Shown: positions 42,422 through 52,973 of the stretch, one piece after another
How positions within the stretch are numbered: the stretch's first letter is position 1
Layout: each line of letters opens with the position of its first letter
Assembly: GCA_946122785.1 (NCBI GenBank)
Contig: CAMGYJ010000006.1
Span: 31,881,168 to 31,945,167, forward strand
Length of the DNA stretch: 64,000 nt
Reading direction: 5' to 3'
Source: Linum tenue
Taxonomy: Eukaryota > Streptophyta > Magnoliopsida > Malpighiales > Linaceae
Program-made: the position numbers and the translations under genes
The notes under the pieces: model-generated
Database searches by the model: none
What the model saw: only the letters and a program-made list of their open reading frames with translations
What the model was told of the DNA's origin: nothing

Positions 42422-44789
42422 AACGTTATTCGCTCCTCGCCATCCCTCAAAACTAAGGTCCCATCATGCACATCTATGAGAGCCTTGGCGGTGGCCAGGA
42501 ACGGCCTTCCCAGTATAAGGGGCACTTCTGTGTCCTCATTGATGTCCAGGACAACAAAATCCACAGGATAATTGAATTTGCCAACCTTAACCAGAAGGTC
42601 TTCCACTATGCCCCTGGGATGCACTACAGATCAGTCAGCTAATTGAAGGGTCATCCTAGTAGCACGGGGTTCACCTAGGCCTAGTTTCTTGAACAATTTA
42701 TACGGCATAACATTGATACTAGCACCTAAATCTGCCAAGGACCTCTCTACATGCAATTTATCTATAGAGCACGGGATAGTAAAACTACCTGGGTCCTTCT
42801 GCTTCTGCGGAAGCTTGTTCTGCAGAATAGCCGAGCACTCCTCGCTGAGCTCCACACAGTGGCCAGCTCGCTCAGCTTCTGCTTCTTTGAGAGAAGCTCT
42901 TTCAGAAACTTCGCATACTTAGGCATTTGAGATAGTGCCTCCAGGAAGGGCACTTGGACATTCAGCTTCCTAAGCATGGACATGAAGTTTTCGAACTCTG
43001 CCTCCAGCCTGTCTCTGTGCAACTGAGTAGGGAAGGGAAGTTTCGGGATATACTACTTCACTACCGGTTGCAGCTTAGGTGCAGGCACCTCAACCTCCTT
43101 CTCTACTTCTTCTTCAACCGCTGGAGATGCTAAGACAGGGGTCTTTCTCTCTTGTTCCCGAACAGGTGGATCAACAGTCATCTTGCCACTCCTGGTTGTG
43201 ATGGCATTGCAGTGCTCATTCGGGTTCTGCGGATGAGGGATGGTCTGACCGGGTAGAGTACCAGGAGCCCTCTGTGCCACTACCTGAGCCACGCTCCCCA
43301 GCTGGGTTTGGATATCCTGCAAGACAGCCTGTGTGTTTCTCTGGCCAGCTTCAAGAGCCAGGAATTTACCCGAGGCCTTTTCCATGAACTGCTCGATAGT
43401 GTTAAATTTCTGAGCACTAGAACTGGCAAGAGAACCCACCAAGTCTCGCAATTCAGCCATCTGATCAATCTGCATTGGGGTAGCAGGGGCTGCACCTGGC
43501 TGCTGGAAAGGTCGCGACTGTGATTGAGGTGGAACTGGCCCCTGTCTGGGCTGGTAGAGTGGCTGTTGTGGCTGCTGAAATTGCCCTTGTCTAGGCTGGT
43601 ACGGAGGCCTATGGAAACCAGGTGGTCCCTAGGGAGCTGGTGGTTTGGGATTTGCCCCAGCCCAAGAAAAGTTAGGATGTTGGCGCCACCCCTCGTTATA
43701 GGTGTTGCTGTAGGGGTCGAAGCGCCTAGCATTACTGATGAAGTCCACCTGCTTCTGGGGAGTAGACGATTCCCTCATCGCCTGGCAGTCCTCCACGGTG
43801 TGATGGGAGCTCTCACACCACTGGCAATGCATCGCCTGCGGCTGTCCTGTACCTGCAATCAAACCAGAACGATCGATAGCTGAAACCAGCTTCGATACCA
43901 CCTGCACCAAATCAGTTGACTGGGTGCCCACAGCATGCACACCTCGTCCTGGTGCTCGTCTCGATCTCCTGGCAGTGCCGCAATCGTACCCGTTCTCCGC
44001 CATCTCCTCAAAGAGTTGATTCAGCTGTGGCGGTGTTTTGGTCAGCATGTTCCCGCCACAAACCGAGTCAATCAGCTGCTTGTCCTCCGGGAAGAGGGCG
44101 TGATAGAAGGTGCCCACCTTGAAAGCATCATTGAAACCATGATTGGGACACCTGAGAAAGAGACTGGTGTATCTCTCCCAAGCATCCCTGATGGTCTCAT
44201 CCTCATCCTGAGCAAAATGTGTAATTTGCTTCTGCAGGTCAGCTGTCTTGGATGGGGGATGGTAGCGGGTGAGGAACTTGTCCGCCAGGTTGGCGAAAGT
44301 GGTGATAGAGCCCGGAGGTCGAGTGTCTAGCCACTCCTTGGCTTGCCCCTCCAGAGTGAATGGGAAGTACCTCAGCTGGATGGCATCTGCTGGTACCCCA
44401 TTGATCTTGATTCCATCGATGAGCTCGTGGAATCGCCTGAGATGTGATCGGGGGCACTCCCCCTCCTTGCCACGGAACACCACTGAACCGCGCAGCATGG
44501 TGATTACTGATGTGCTCACCTCAAAATTGTTGGCTGGGACATGAGGGTGTTGAATGTGTGACCTCATGTCCGCAGCTCTAGCGGTCCAGTAGGATCCCAT
44601 GGTCTGCTCATCTGGATTGATCACATCATGGTTCAGTGGATCACTCATCTCTCCTTCTTCTTGGATCTGCAGCTGTGATAGCGCCTCCTCCGCAGCCAGT
44701 CGCGCCTTTAGAGCCCGCTTGAAGTTCCTGCAGGTTCGTTCAAGTTCCTGGTCCAATGGCAGTAGATCTCCCGACTGGCTACGGGTCAT
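42418..44789 (-). pseudogene. gag-protease of the Athila-like element
   Basis: Start ATG at 44787-44789 (MTRSQSGDLLPLDQELERTC). The capsid is intact over 43629-44789: PANNFEVSTSVITMLRGSVV, GQAKEWLDTRPPGSITTFAN, CPNHGFNDAFKVGTFYHALF and the knuckle CQWCESSHHTVEDC (CX2CX4HX4C). A TAG near 43629 ends that frame; further parts are at 43053-43475, 42762-43022 and 42631-42855, the last with ADLGASINVMPYKLFKKLGL, the protease active-site region, and GRPFLATAKALIDVHDGT at 42418-42624. At 42418-42421 this frame collides with the pol frame: both carry an LRD/MRD-like segment there, which suggests the gag-pol joint is a recombination point. Confidence 0.8.
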
Positions 44790-44806
44790 GCACTACCTGC
44801 ACACAA
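44787..44806 (-). promoter_or_regulatory. donor-like site directly upstream of gag ATG
   Basis: The minus strand reads TTGTGTGCAG/GTAGTGC then the ATG; GT complement at 44795-44796. The sequence is identical at 18474. It is a candidate 5' splice site for an env-like subgenomic RNA; the +5 T makes it weak. Confidence 0.4.
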
Positions 44807-44909
44807 TCAGCAGAGGCAACCCGTGAAGGTACACAGGTGGAAGAGAAAAATGCAATAACGAAAAAGCTAGAGTAACAAATTCTCACGTTTCCCCAATAAC
44901 CTAGAGGGG

Positions 44910-44927
44910 TCCCCGGCAACGGCGCCA
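44910..44927 (-). promoter_or_regulatory. primer-binding site, tRNA-Asp type
   Basis: The minus strand TGGCGCCGTTGCCGGGGA is an exact complement of the plant tRNA-Asp 3' end as I recall it, including CCA. It lies six bases inside the LTR. Confidence 0.85.
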
Positions 44928-44933
44928 AAAACT

Positions 44934-45854
44934 TGACACGCCAAAACACAACACCAAACTGCGACCAAGTGTAATCGCAGTCCGGGAATGCAGTAACAGG
45001 AAAGTTCTATTATCAAAATGGGGTCTAGATCTACTGCTTACTCCGTGATTATTTATTATCTAGCCAACTAAGTCGATTGATTGTTGTTTAAACTAAAAGC
45101 AGTAAGAAAGCAGGAAATGGTTCGGTTTTCAAAAGCAGGAAAGAGTCACTCAGGAATGAGTCCCCCTAGCTCCTTGGTTAGGTTCAATTGTAATTACCCT
45201 GGGTTGATTTACTGTTGATTAGACTGCGGAAGATCCGACAGTAGCTTGGAATCTCTTAAGCTGGCCAAGCCCTCTCAGTCTAACTACCCGACAGATGGCT
45301 AGTCTTCACCGGGATAGAAAGCTGAAGCAATAAGCAAAGAACTCAACTACTGGAGTTGATTGTTGTCTCTCTAAAACTCGAATCCCCCTCTCTTTTGGCT
45401 GAAATCTGCCTAAAAGGCATCACTGGGCAAAACACGGTCGAGGGCACGGCCGTGCTTTGCTCCAGGCCGGCCGTGCCCTTTGCCACGTGGTAATTACACG
45501 GCCACGGTCTTGGGAAAACACGGGCGTGTTTTGATGTGGACACGGCCGTGTTTTGAAATGGTCCCGCCCGTGTTTTAATGCTCGTGCAGGGCAATTGTAG
45601 GGAACCTCGGCAGTAAAAGCACGGGCCAGGAACACGGCCGTGCTTTGCAAGCCTCCTAAACGTGTTTTGGTCCTAGCTCGACCAAATGACTTCCGAATGC
45701 CCCGAAACTCGTGCTCAGCCTTTCCTTCGACGTCCGGGACCTGAAATGTGACAAAGTAGCACAACCCGGCGTAAAACAGGCCAAAAATACACGACTATGT
45801 TCCACAAACGGATAAGAACTAAGGGTGCAAACATGTGCAATTTCATCGTTATCA
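44934..45854 (-). repeat. 5' LTR of the Athila-like element, chimeric
   Basis: The plus strand starts TGACACGCC and ends TTTCATCGTTATCA. Bases 44934-45354 follow the LTRs at 8516 and 18613; from 45357 (TTGTCTCTCTAAAACTCG) it follows the LTR at 35136. About 500 bp of the middle are missing at the joint. The palindrome array remains (45425-45660). TATAT follows at 45855. Confidence 0.8.
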
Positions 45855-45870
45855 TATATATCAAGTCATC

Positions 45871-46904
45871 ATGCATCAACACTACACCAATTCCCAAACC
45901 AGAAGCATCACACTCCACCTCGAATGTCTTATTGAAATCCGGCAACATCAGGATAGGTGCGTGCGTGAGCTTGTGCTTGAGCAGCACGAATGCTTTGGTC
46001 TGCTCCTCTCCCCAATAGAATGTCACGTTCTTCTTGATGATGGATGTCAATGGTGCGGCAATGGTGCTGAAATTGGGCACGAATCAACGATAGAACCCAA
46101 CAAGCCCATGAAAGCTCCGCACCTCATTCACGTTGATTGGAATAGGCCAATCGCGAATTTCTTTCACTTTCTCTTCATCCACCTTGACTCCATCCGCACT
46201 CACCGAACCAAGAAAAATCACGCTAGAAATGCAAAACGAGCACTTCTTGAGGTTAGCATACAATTTCTCCTTTCTCAACATCACCAACACCTCTCTCAAG
46301 TGATTGAGATGATCCTCCATGCACTTCGAGTAGATCAGAATGTCGTCGAAGTATCGACCACGAACTTGCCAATGAATGGCCTCAAAACATGGTTCATCAA
46401 CCTCATGAACGTGCTAGGAGCATTGATTAAACCAAAGGGAATCACCATCCATTCGTATAGACCCTGCTTGGTCTTAAACGCAGTCTTTCACTCTTCTCCC
46501 TCCTTCATACGAATTTGGTGGTAATCGGATCTCAAATCAATTTTGGAAAACACCGTAGAGCCATGTAATTCATCAAGCATATCATCTAATCGTGGGATTT
46601 GATGACGATACTTAACTGTATTTTGATTGATGTCTCGGCACTCTATACATATCCGCCAGGTGTGATCCTTCTTTGGCACGAGAATCACCGGAATTGCACA
46701 CAGGCTCAACCTTTCTCGAACATGCACCTTCTCCATGAGCTCGTCAATCTGCCTTTGCAGTTCTTTGGTCTCTTCCGGATTAGATAGATATGCTGCCATG
46801 TATGGAATTTGAGCTCCCGGCACGAAATCAATCTGGTGCTCTATTCCGCGAATAGGAGGCTGGCCCTTCGATGCTTCCTCTGGAAACACATCCTTCAAAC
46901 TCAT
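45871..46904 (-). pseudogene. chromovirus reverse transcriptase, tandem copy 1
   Basis: From right to left: RGIEHQIDFVPGAQIPYMAA and ELQRQIDELMEKVHVRERLS, VILVPKKDHTWRICIECRDI (46488-46904); then FDDILIYSK, shifted by a 1-nt loss relative to the other copy (GTCGATACTTC here, GTCGTATACTTC at 51415-51425); then [20 protein letters not shown] (46084-46320) and [20 protein letters not shown] plus the start of RNase H ([20 protein letters not shown]) cut at about 45871 next to the Athila-like LTR. Non-functional. Confidence 0.8.
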
Positions 46905-47120
46905 CCAACACCACTCTTGCTTTGGCTGGAACTTCTTGGACTAGCTCTTGATTGAGTAGCACGTCCTTGTACATGAGCAAAATCAAAGGTTCTCGTGCAC
47001 GACAGCTTGCTTCAAATCACCACTGTGAGCTAGCATCACTACCTTCAAATCCACAATTCCAGCTCCCTCTTCTCCTTTCTTGGCAGAGGCATTACTTGCC
47101 TTTTCTTGCTCTCGACGTTG

Positions 47121-48753
47121 CTACATTTGGAGTTGATCTCGATATACTTCACTTGGAGACAGAGGCTTCAAAACAAACTTATGTCCTCCATGTTGCAACT
47201 TGTACTTATTTGTCACTCCATCAAGTTGCGCTTGTCGATCAAACTGCCATGGCCTGCCAAAAAGCACATGCGCAGCTTGCATAGGCACTATATCACACAA
47301 AATCTCATCTTTGTAATCTCCAATCTCGAACTTCATTAGTGCCTGCTTTGTGACTTTGATGGATCTGTGATTGTTAAGCCATTGCAGCGTGTATGGCTTT
47401 GGATGCTTCAACGTAGGCAGCCCTAGCCTCTTCACCGCACACGCGCTCACAACGTTCGTGCAACTTCCTCCATCGATCACTAGAGACAGCAACTTCCTAT
47501 CAACTACACATCTCGTATGGAAGATATTTTCTCGCTCTTCACTCTCCTCCTTAGGTTGCACAGACAATACTCTCTGTGCTACAAACAAACTGCTTGGAGG
47601 TGGTTCCATTTCCATAGACTTATTTACATCATAATCGGTGGTCTCTTCCTCTTCATCCGATACATACTCGCCATTATCAAGCAAGATTAGGGTCTTCTTA
47701 TTGGCACACTGGCTCGCAATGTGTCCTCTTCCATGGCAAATGAAACAACGAATTTCCCCCGACGATCCACCTTGCTTCATAACTGGATTTGCACCATCAG
47801 CCCTTGCCGCGGGTCTAAGAGCTTCTTTCACGGGCAATTGCGGCTTAGGGTTGGTTGTAACTCCTTGGCTCAAACGTGTGGAATTCGTGGAGGGTTGAAA
47901 CCTCCAATTTCGAAGTTGTCGTTCCACTTTACTTGCCATATGCACCAAATCTTCAAGTTCAAGGAAAGGTTGTATCTCCACCACGTTCTTGATCTCTTGA
48001 TTGAGACCATACAGAAAACTAGCTATGGTAGCCTCGCGGTCCTCTCTCACATAAGCACGTATCATCAACACTTCCAACTCCTTGTGATAATCTTCAACGC
48101 TTTTAGTTCCTTGTCGTAGAAGTTGGAGGTTTTGATACATATCTCGCAAATGGGAACTCGGTACAAACTGATCCCTCATAATTCCTTTCATCTCATCTCA
48201 CGTCTCAATAGGACGATGCCTGTTTCTCCTTCGTTTCGTTCCCAACTGATCCCACCAAACAAGTGCATAATTAGAGAACTCTAGGGCAGCCAATGTCACT
48301 TTCTTCTTCTCGGAGTAGTTATGACAAGTTCCATCTTTCGCTCCCAATCCAAATAAGCATCAGGGTTCGTGGTTTCGCGAAAAGGTGGAATCGTGACCTT
48401 GAGGTTTCGCAAATCATCCTCCTCCTCAAAGCCCTCTTCTTCCTCGTCATTAAACTCCTCTTCATGATGCTGCTGCCGCCCTCTCCTTTCAGCTCTAGGC
48501 ATTCCAAGGCGTCTATGTTGGCGCATATGACGCTGTACTTCATGAACCAAGGGTGGAGGAGCTCGGTTTTCCTTTCCCCTTTCTTCTTGTCGAGGTCTAG
48601 GGTTGGGTTTGCATCGACCACAACCGGCTGCTGGAGCCTTGTCTTGACAGCCTCCATCCTTGTGGCTTTCTCGGCAAGCCTTGTCGTTTGCTCTTCTTGA
48701 GCACGAGCAATGTTCTCCAATTGATTTCTGATCGCTTTGAGTGCTGCTTCCAT
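47121..48753 (-). pseudogene. chromovirus gag and protease, tandem copy 1
   Basis: Gag starts near 48753 (MEAALKAIRNQLENIARAQE, a coiled-coil-like N terminus) and, after a frame change, continues LKVTIPPFRETTNPDAYLDW. At 47121-48191 one long frame holds MRDQFVPSSHLRDMYQNLQL, SVEDYHKELEVLMIRA, the knuckle CFICHGRGHIASQC (CX2CX4HX4C), an acidic linker (SDEEEETTDYDV) and the protease ENIFHTRCVVDRKLLSLVID-GGSC with the DGG form of the active site and a later HVLFGRPWQFDRQAQ. This organisation is of chromovirus type (CRM- or Reina-like; clade not resolved). Frame breaks occur near 48200-48600. Confidence 0.8.
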
Positions 48754-48983
48754 GTTTGCGATGCAAGAAAACTCAAAGAACACAAGAACTTAACAAGAAC
48801 TCGCACAACCTGCTTCTTGCCTCGCAGGAAACACCAAGAACTCCCAAGAACAAACAACCTCCTGTCTTGCGGCTCAAGAACACGCCAAGACATTCAAGAA
48901 CTCGCACAAAACCACCAAGAACACGAACAAGAACACACAAGATCTTCAAAAAACTTCAGGAACACGTCACTGATTTAAACCTT

Positions 48984-48996
48984 AGCTCTGATACCA
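48984..48996 (-). promoter_or_regulatory. primer-binding site, initiator tRNA-Met type
   Basis: The minus strand TGGTATCAGAGCT is the exact standard primer site, two bases inside the LTR end (48999). Confidence 0.9.
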
Positions 48997-48998
48997 CT

Positions 48999-49501
48999 TG
49001 ATATAATCAAAGTAGCGCAGGGTCAAGCTTCTCGAACCAAACAGAACCAGATAGGATGGAAATCGATCGGACAGTACTCACCCGTCAATAAGGGCAATCG
49101 ATATATGAATCGATCGGACAGATTCAACTCGGAATAAAGGGCAATCGATATGGGTAGCTCGCCACAACTAGGGCTAATACCTAGCTGATAAGAGTCACTC
49201 TAGCACTCTGGAGATTCTCGGCAGAGGGCAAATTCCGCGTAGGGAACTCGGCAATAGCCTCTGAAATTCAATAATAATTGTCTAAGGGCAAACCAACGTG
49301 TTCAGCCCTTTAAATAGGCAAAGTACAACCCAAATCCGACTCCAACATGGAAAAACAATCATAAACCGACTTTAAAACATGGAAACTCGAAAATAGCCCA
49401 GAAACCCGTTAAGCCTGGACTCGTTAAGTAAACCCGTTAAGGCTGGACCCGTTAAGCAAACCCGTTAAGGCTGCTTCTTGCAATCTGCCTTCTCTTCAAC
49501 A
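48999..49501 (-). repeat. LTR shared by two tandem chromovirus copies
   Basis: 503 bp, minus strand TGTTGAAGAG... to ...TATATCA. It is 5' LTR to the gag on its left and 3' LTR to the integrase on its right. It contains a 28-bp tandem repeat (CCCGTTAAG-based units at 49405, 49433 and partial at 49461) and a ~50-bp doublet with GATCGGACAG and GGGCAATCGATAT (about 49061-49160). Confidence 0.85.
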
Positions 49502-49517
49502 CTTCCTCCTTCTTCCT
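49502..49517 (-). promoter_or_regulatory. polypurine tract of the chromovirus
   Basis: The minus strand GAGGAAGAAGGAGGAAG directly abuts the LTR start TGTTGAAG. It lies within the pol coding sequence, which runs on into the LTR. Confidence 0.75.
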
Positions 49518-50557
49518 CCACTCGAATCATCATATATGGCTTCCCTCGAAATAGCTCCACGTCCATGGCTCTAAAGTAGCTCTTCAAATATGTCGCAAGC
49601 TTCTCCTTCAACGTCCTTGCCTTAGCACGTATGACAGGCCCATTGATGTCCTCATCAGCCCCTCCTTCTTCAAAAGGATTTGTCCTCAAATCCGAATTGC
49701 CATCCAAATAAGGTGCAAGGTCAGAAACATTAAATGTTGCGCTTACTCCATACTCTCCTGGCAAGTCCATCTTGTAGGCGTTGCTTCCAATCTTCAAAAC
49801 CACCTGGAAAGGACCATCACATCGGGGAATCAACTTTGATTTCCTCTGCTGGGGAAACCTCTCCTTCCTCAAATGCACCCAAACCCAGTCGCCAACTTCA
49901 AAGTGCCCCGGTTTCCTATTTTTGTTCACATTGCGCATGATCTGCTCCGTCCTTCTCTCAATGTTCAATCTCACCTTCTCATGTAAACCCTTCACGAACT
50001 CGGCTTTCTTGGCTCCATCGAGATTGACCCGCTCATTCTAAGGTAATGGCATCAAATCCAAAGGAGTGAGTGGATTGAAACCATACACGAGCTCAAACGG
50101 AGTGAGCTTCATTGTCGAGTGCACCATCCTGTTGTAAGCAAACTCCATGTGGGGAAGGCAGTCCTCCCAAACCTTGATGTTGCTCTTGATCACAGCTCGA
50201 AGCATATGGGATAATGTTCGATTGACCACCTTTGTTTGCCCATCGGTTTGAGGATGACATGTAGTAGAGAATAGCAGCTTCGTCCCCAGTTTGCTCCACA
50301 ACGTCTTCCAGAAAAAACTCAGAAACTTAGTATCTCGGTCGGATACTATGGAACGCGGCATCCCATGTAATCGCACCACTTCCCTAAAAAACAAATCAGT
50401 CACGTTAATAGCATCATGCGTCTTATGACACGAGATAAAGTGTGCCATCTTCGAGAATCGATCGACCACCACAAAAATTGAATCTCGTCCCTTCCTTGTC
50501 CGCGGAAAACCAAGAACAAAATCCATAGAGATGTCGATCCATGAAGCATATGGAATC

Positions 50558-50623
50558 GGCAGTGGTGTGTACAATCCAGATGATTGCACCTTCGACGGCA
50601 GTGGTGTGTACAATCCAGATGAT
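50558..50623. repeat. 27-bp direct repeat at a deletion site in pol
   Basis: GGCAGTGGTGTGTACAATCC and its continuation AGATGAT occur at 50558-50584 and 50597-50623. It sits exactly where the end of RNase H and the integrase zinc finger should be (after ALSRRH), so it marks a deletion with local duplication. Confidence 0.8.
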
Positions 50624-50631
50624 GTGCACAA

Positions 50632-52751
50632 ATCAGTGTATGCCTTCGAGATAGGGCATCAGAAACTACATTTTCTTTGCCCTGCTTATACTTGATCACG
50701 TATGGAAAGGACTCAATGAACTCAACCCATCGAGCATGTCTCTTGTTCAACTTGCGTTGAGCTTTCAAATACTTCAACGATTCATGATCAATATGAATCA
50801 CAAACTCCTTCTGCCATAGATAGTGTTTCCACGTCTCCAAGGCTCGAACAAGAGCATAGAGCTCCTTGTCGTACGTAGGATAGTTGAGGGCAGTCCCGCT
50901 CAACTTCTCGCTGAAGTATGCTATCGACTTATTCTCCTGCATCAACACTGCTCCAATTCCAAACTAGAAGCATCACACTCCACCTCGAATGTCTTATTGA
51001 AATCCGGCAACATCAGGATAGGTGCGTGTGTGAGCTTGTGCTTTAGCAACTCGAATGCTATGGTCTACTCCTCTCCCCAATACAACGTCACGTTCTTGTT
51101 GATGATGGATGTCAATGGTGCCGCAATGGTGCTGAAATTGGGCACAAATCGACGATAGAACCCAGCAAGCCCATGAATGCTCCGCACCTCATTCACGTTG
51201 ATTAGAATAGGCCAATCGCGAATTGCTTTCACTTTCTCTTCATCCACCTTGACTCCATCTGCACTCGCCACAAAATCAAGAAAAATCACACTAGAAGTAC
51301 AAAACGAGCACTTCTTGAGGTTAGCATACAATTTCTCCTTTCTCAACATCGCCAACACCTCTCTTAAGTGATTGAGATTATCCTTCATGCACTTCGAGTA
51401 GATCAGAATGTCGTCGAAGTATACGACCACGAACTTGCCAATGAATGGCCTCAAAACGTGGTTCATCAACCTCATGAACGTGCTAGGAGCATTGGTTAAA
51501 CCAAAGGGCACCACCATCCATTCGTATAGACCCTGCTTGGTCTTAAACGCAGTCTTCCACTCGTCTCCCTCCTTCTTACGAATTTGGTGGTAATCTTATC
51601 TCAAATCAATTTTTGAAAACACCGTAGAGCCATGTAATTCATCAAGCATATCATCTAATCGTGGGATTGGATGACGATACTTAACTGTAATTTGATTGAT
51701 GGCTCGGCAGTCTACACACATCTGCCAGGTGTGATCCTTCTTTGGCACGAGAATCACCGGAATTGCACACGGGCTCAAACTTTCTCGAACATGCCCCTTC
51801 TGCATGAGCTCGTCAATCTGCCTTTGCAGTTCTTTGGTCTCTTCCGGATTAGCTCGATATGCTGCCTTGTTTGGAATTTGAGCTCCCGGCACGAAATCAA
51901 TCTGGTGCTCAATTCCACGAATAGGAGGCAGGCCCTTGATGCTTCCTCTGGAAACACATCCTCGAACTCATCCAACACGAATCTTGCTTCGGCTGGAATT
52001 TCTTGGACTGACTCTTGATTGAGTAGCACATCCCTGTACATGAGCACAATCAAAGGTTCTCGTGGACATGCAGCTTGCTTCAAATCTCCACTGCGTGCTA
52101 GCATCACTGCCTTCGAATCCACAATTCCATCTCCCTCTTCTCCTTTCCTGGCCGAGGCATTACTTGCCTTTTCTTGCTCTCGACGTTGCTGCATTTGGAG
52201 TTTATCTCGATATACTTCACTTGGAGACAGAGGCTTCAACACAAACTTCTGTCCTCCATGTTGTAACTTGTACTTATATGTCACTCCATCATGTTGTGCT
52301 TGTCGATCAAACTGCCATGGCCTGCCAAAAAGCACATGCGCAGCTTGCATAGGCACTATATCACACAAAATCTCAACTTTGTAATCTCTAATCTCGAACT
52401 TCATTAGTGCCTGTTTTGTGACTTTGATGGATCTGTGATCGTTAAGCCATTGCAGCGTGTATGGCTTTGGGTGCTTCAACGTAGCAGCCCTAGCCTCTTC
52501 ACCGCACACGCGCTCACAACGTTCTTGCAACTTCCTCCATCGATCACTAGAGACAGCAACTTCCCATCAAATACACATCTCGTATGGAAGATATTTTCTC
52601 GTTGTTCACTCTCCTCCTTAGACTGCGCAGACAATACTCTCCGTGCTACAAACAAACTGCCTGGAGGTGGTTCCATTTCCATAGACTCATCTACATCAGA
52701 ATCGGTGGTCTCTTCCTCTTCATCCGATACATACTCGCCATATCCAGTCAC
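50632..52751 (-). pseudogene. chromovirus protease, RT and RNase H, tandem copy 2
   Basis: From right to left: protease with HTRCVFDGKLLSLVIDGGSC (52476-52751) and HVLFGRPWQFDRQAQHDGVT; then GAQIPNKAAYRANPEETKEL and VILVPKKDHTWQMCVDCRAI with FSKIDLR (51596-51892); [20 protein letters not shown] and [12 protein letters not shown] with an intact YFDD (51065-51517); RNase [40 protein letters not shown] and [32 protein letters not shown] (50632-50948). The copy is cut at about 52745 inside the acidic linker upstream of protease, so its gag is lost. It aligns with 45871-47600 of copy 1 throughout. Confidence 0.82.
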
Positions 52752-52973
52752 TTGCTTGGGTAGATGGTTACATCCAAATTAATATTCTAAGTGAGAAAAT
52801 GTAAAATGTATAAATAAAACTCATCCGACCAACAGATGGGTAGAAAACTAGTATATATTACATTAATTACACAAATGTAAATTAAATGTCAAATTAGGTT
52901 AGCCATCAAGGTCCGTACAAGGTCAAAAAGTGGGCAAGGGGGCCAACAAACTAGAAAGAATTATGTGATGTCT
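52752..52973 (-). other. probable 3' UTR of the bZIP gene
   Basis: AT-rich DNA between the chromovirus truncation and the bZIP stop. The minus strand contains TGTA-type and AATTAATGTAATATA elements suited to plant polyadenylation, but no exact AATAAA was found in a convincing place. The transposon edge lies within about 225 bp of the stop codon. Confidence 0.4.

Larger units (their letters stand above)
36470..44933 (-). mobile_element. Athila-like element interior (best preserved copy)
   Basis: From right to left: primer site 44910-44927, gag-protease 42418-44789, pol 39212-42421, post-pol hairpin 39151, CACGGCCGTG array 38790-38945, two hairpins 38057-38201, env-like ORF 37189-37989, 3' noncoding tract, polypurine tract. 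Together with LTRs 35136-36469 and 44934-45854 it forms an almost complete element of about 10.7 kb. It is probably a recombinant: gag-protease and the adjoining half of the right LTR are of one subfamily, pol and the outer half of that LTR of another. Confidence 0.75.
49465..50631 (-). pseudogene. chromovirus integrase, tandem copy 2
   Basis: Core at 50038-50631: [80 protein letters not shown]. The first and second catalytic Asp are present, but the third acidic residue is Lys (codon AAG in QTKVVN; the family has QTEVVN). The N-terminal zinc finger is missing, replaced by a repeated GLYTPLP segment. The C-terminal domain at 49465-49995 (GDWVWVHLRKERFPQQRKSK, DGPFQVVLKIGSNAYKMDLP, ATFNVSDLAPYLDGNSDLRT) ends with a stop inside the LTR, 37 bp past its edge. 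A stop near 50040 separates core and C terminus. Dead enzyme. Confidence 0.82.

Noticed and set aside
44910..44927. Possible tRNA-Asp gene end (CCCCGGCAACGGCGCCA)
   Set aside because: Only the 3' end is present, includes CCA, which plant nuclear tRNA genes lack, and sits at an LTR edge: it is the primer-binding site.
49405..49473. Coding repeat or minisatellite gene
   Set aside because: The 28-bp CCCGTTAAG repeat lies in an LTR and contains the pol stop; no frame is kept across units.
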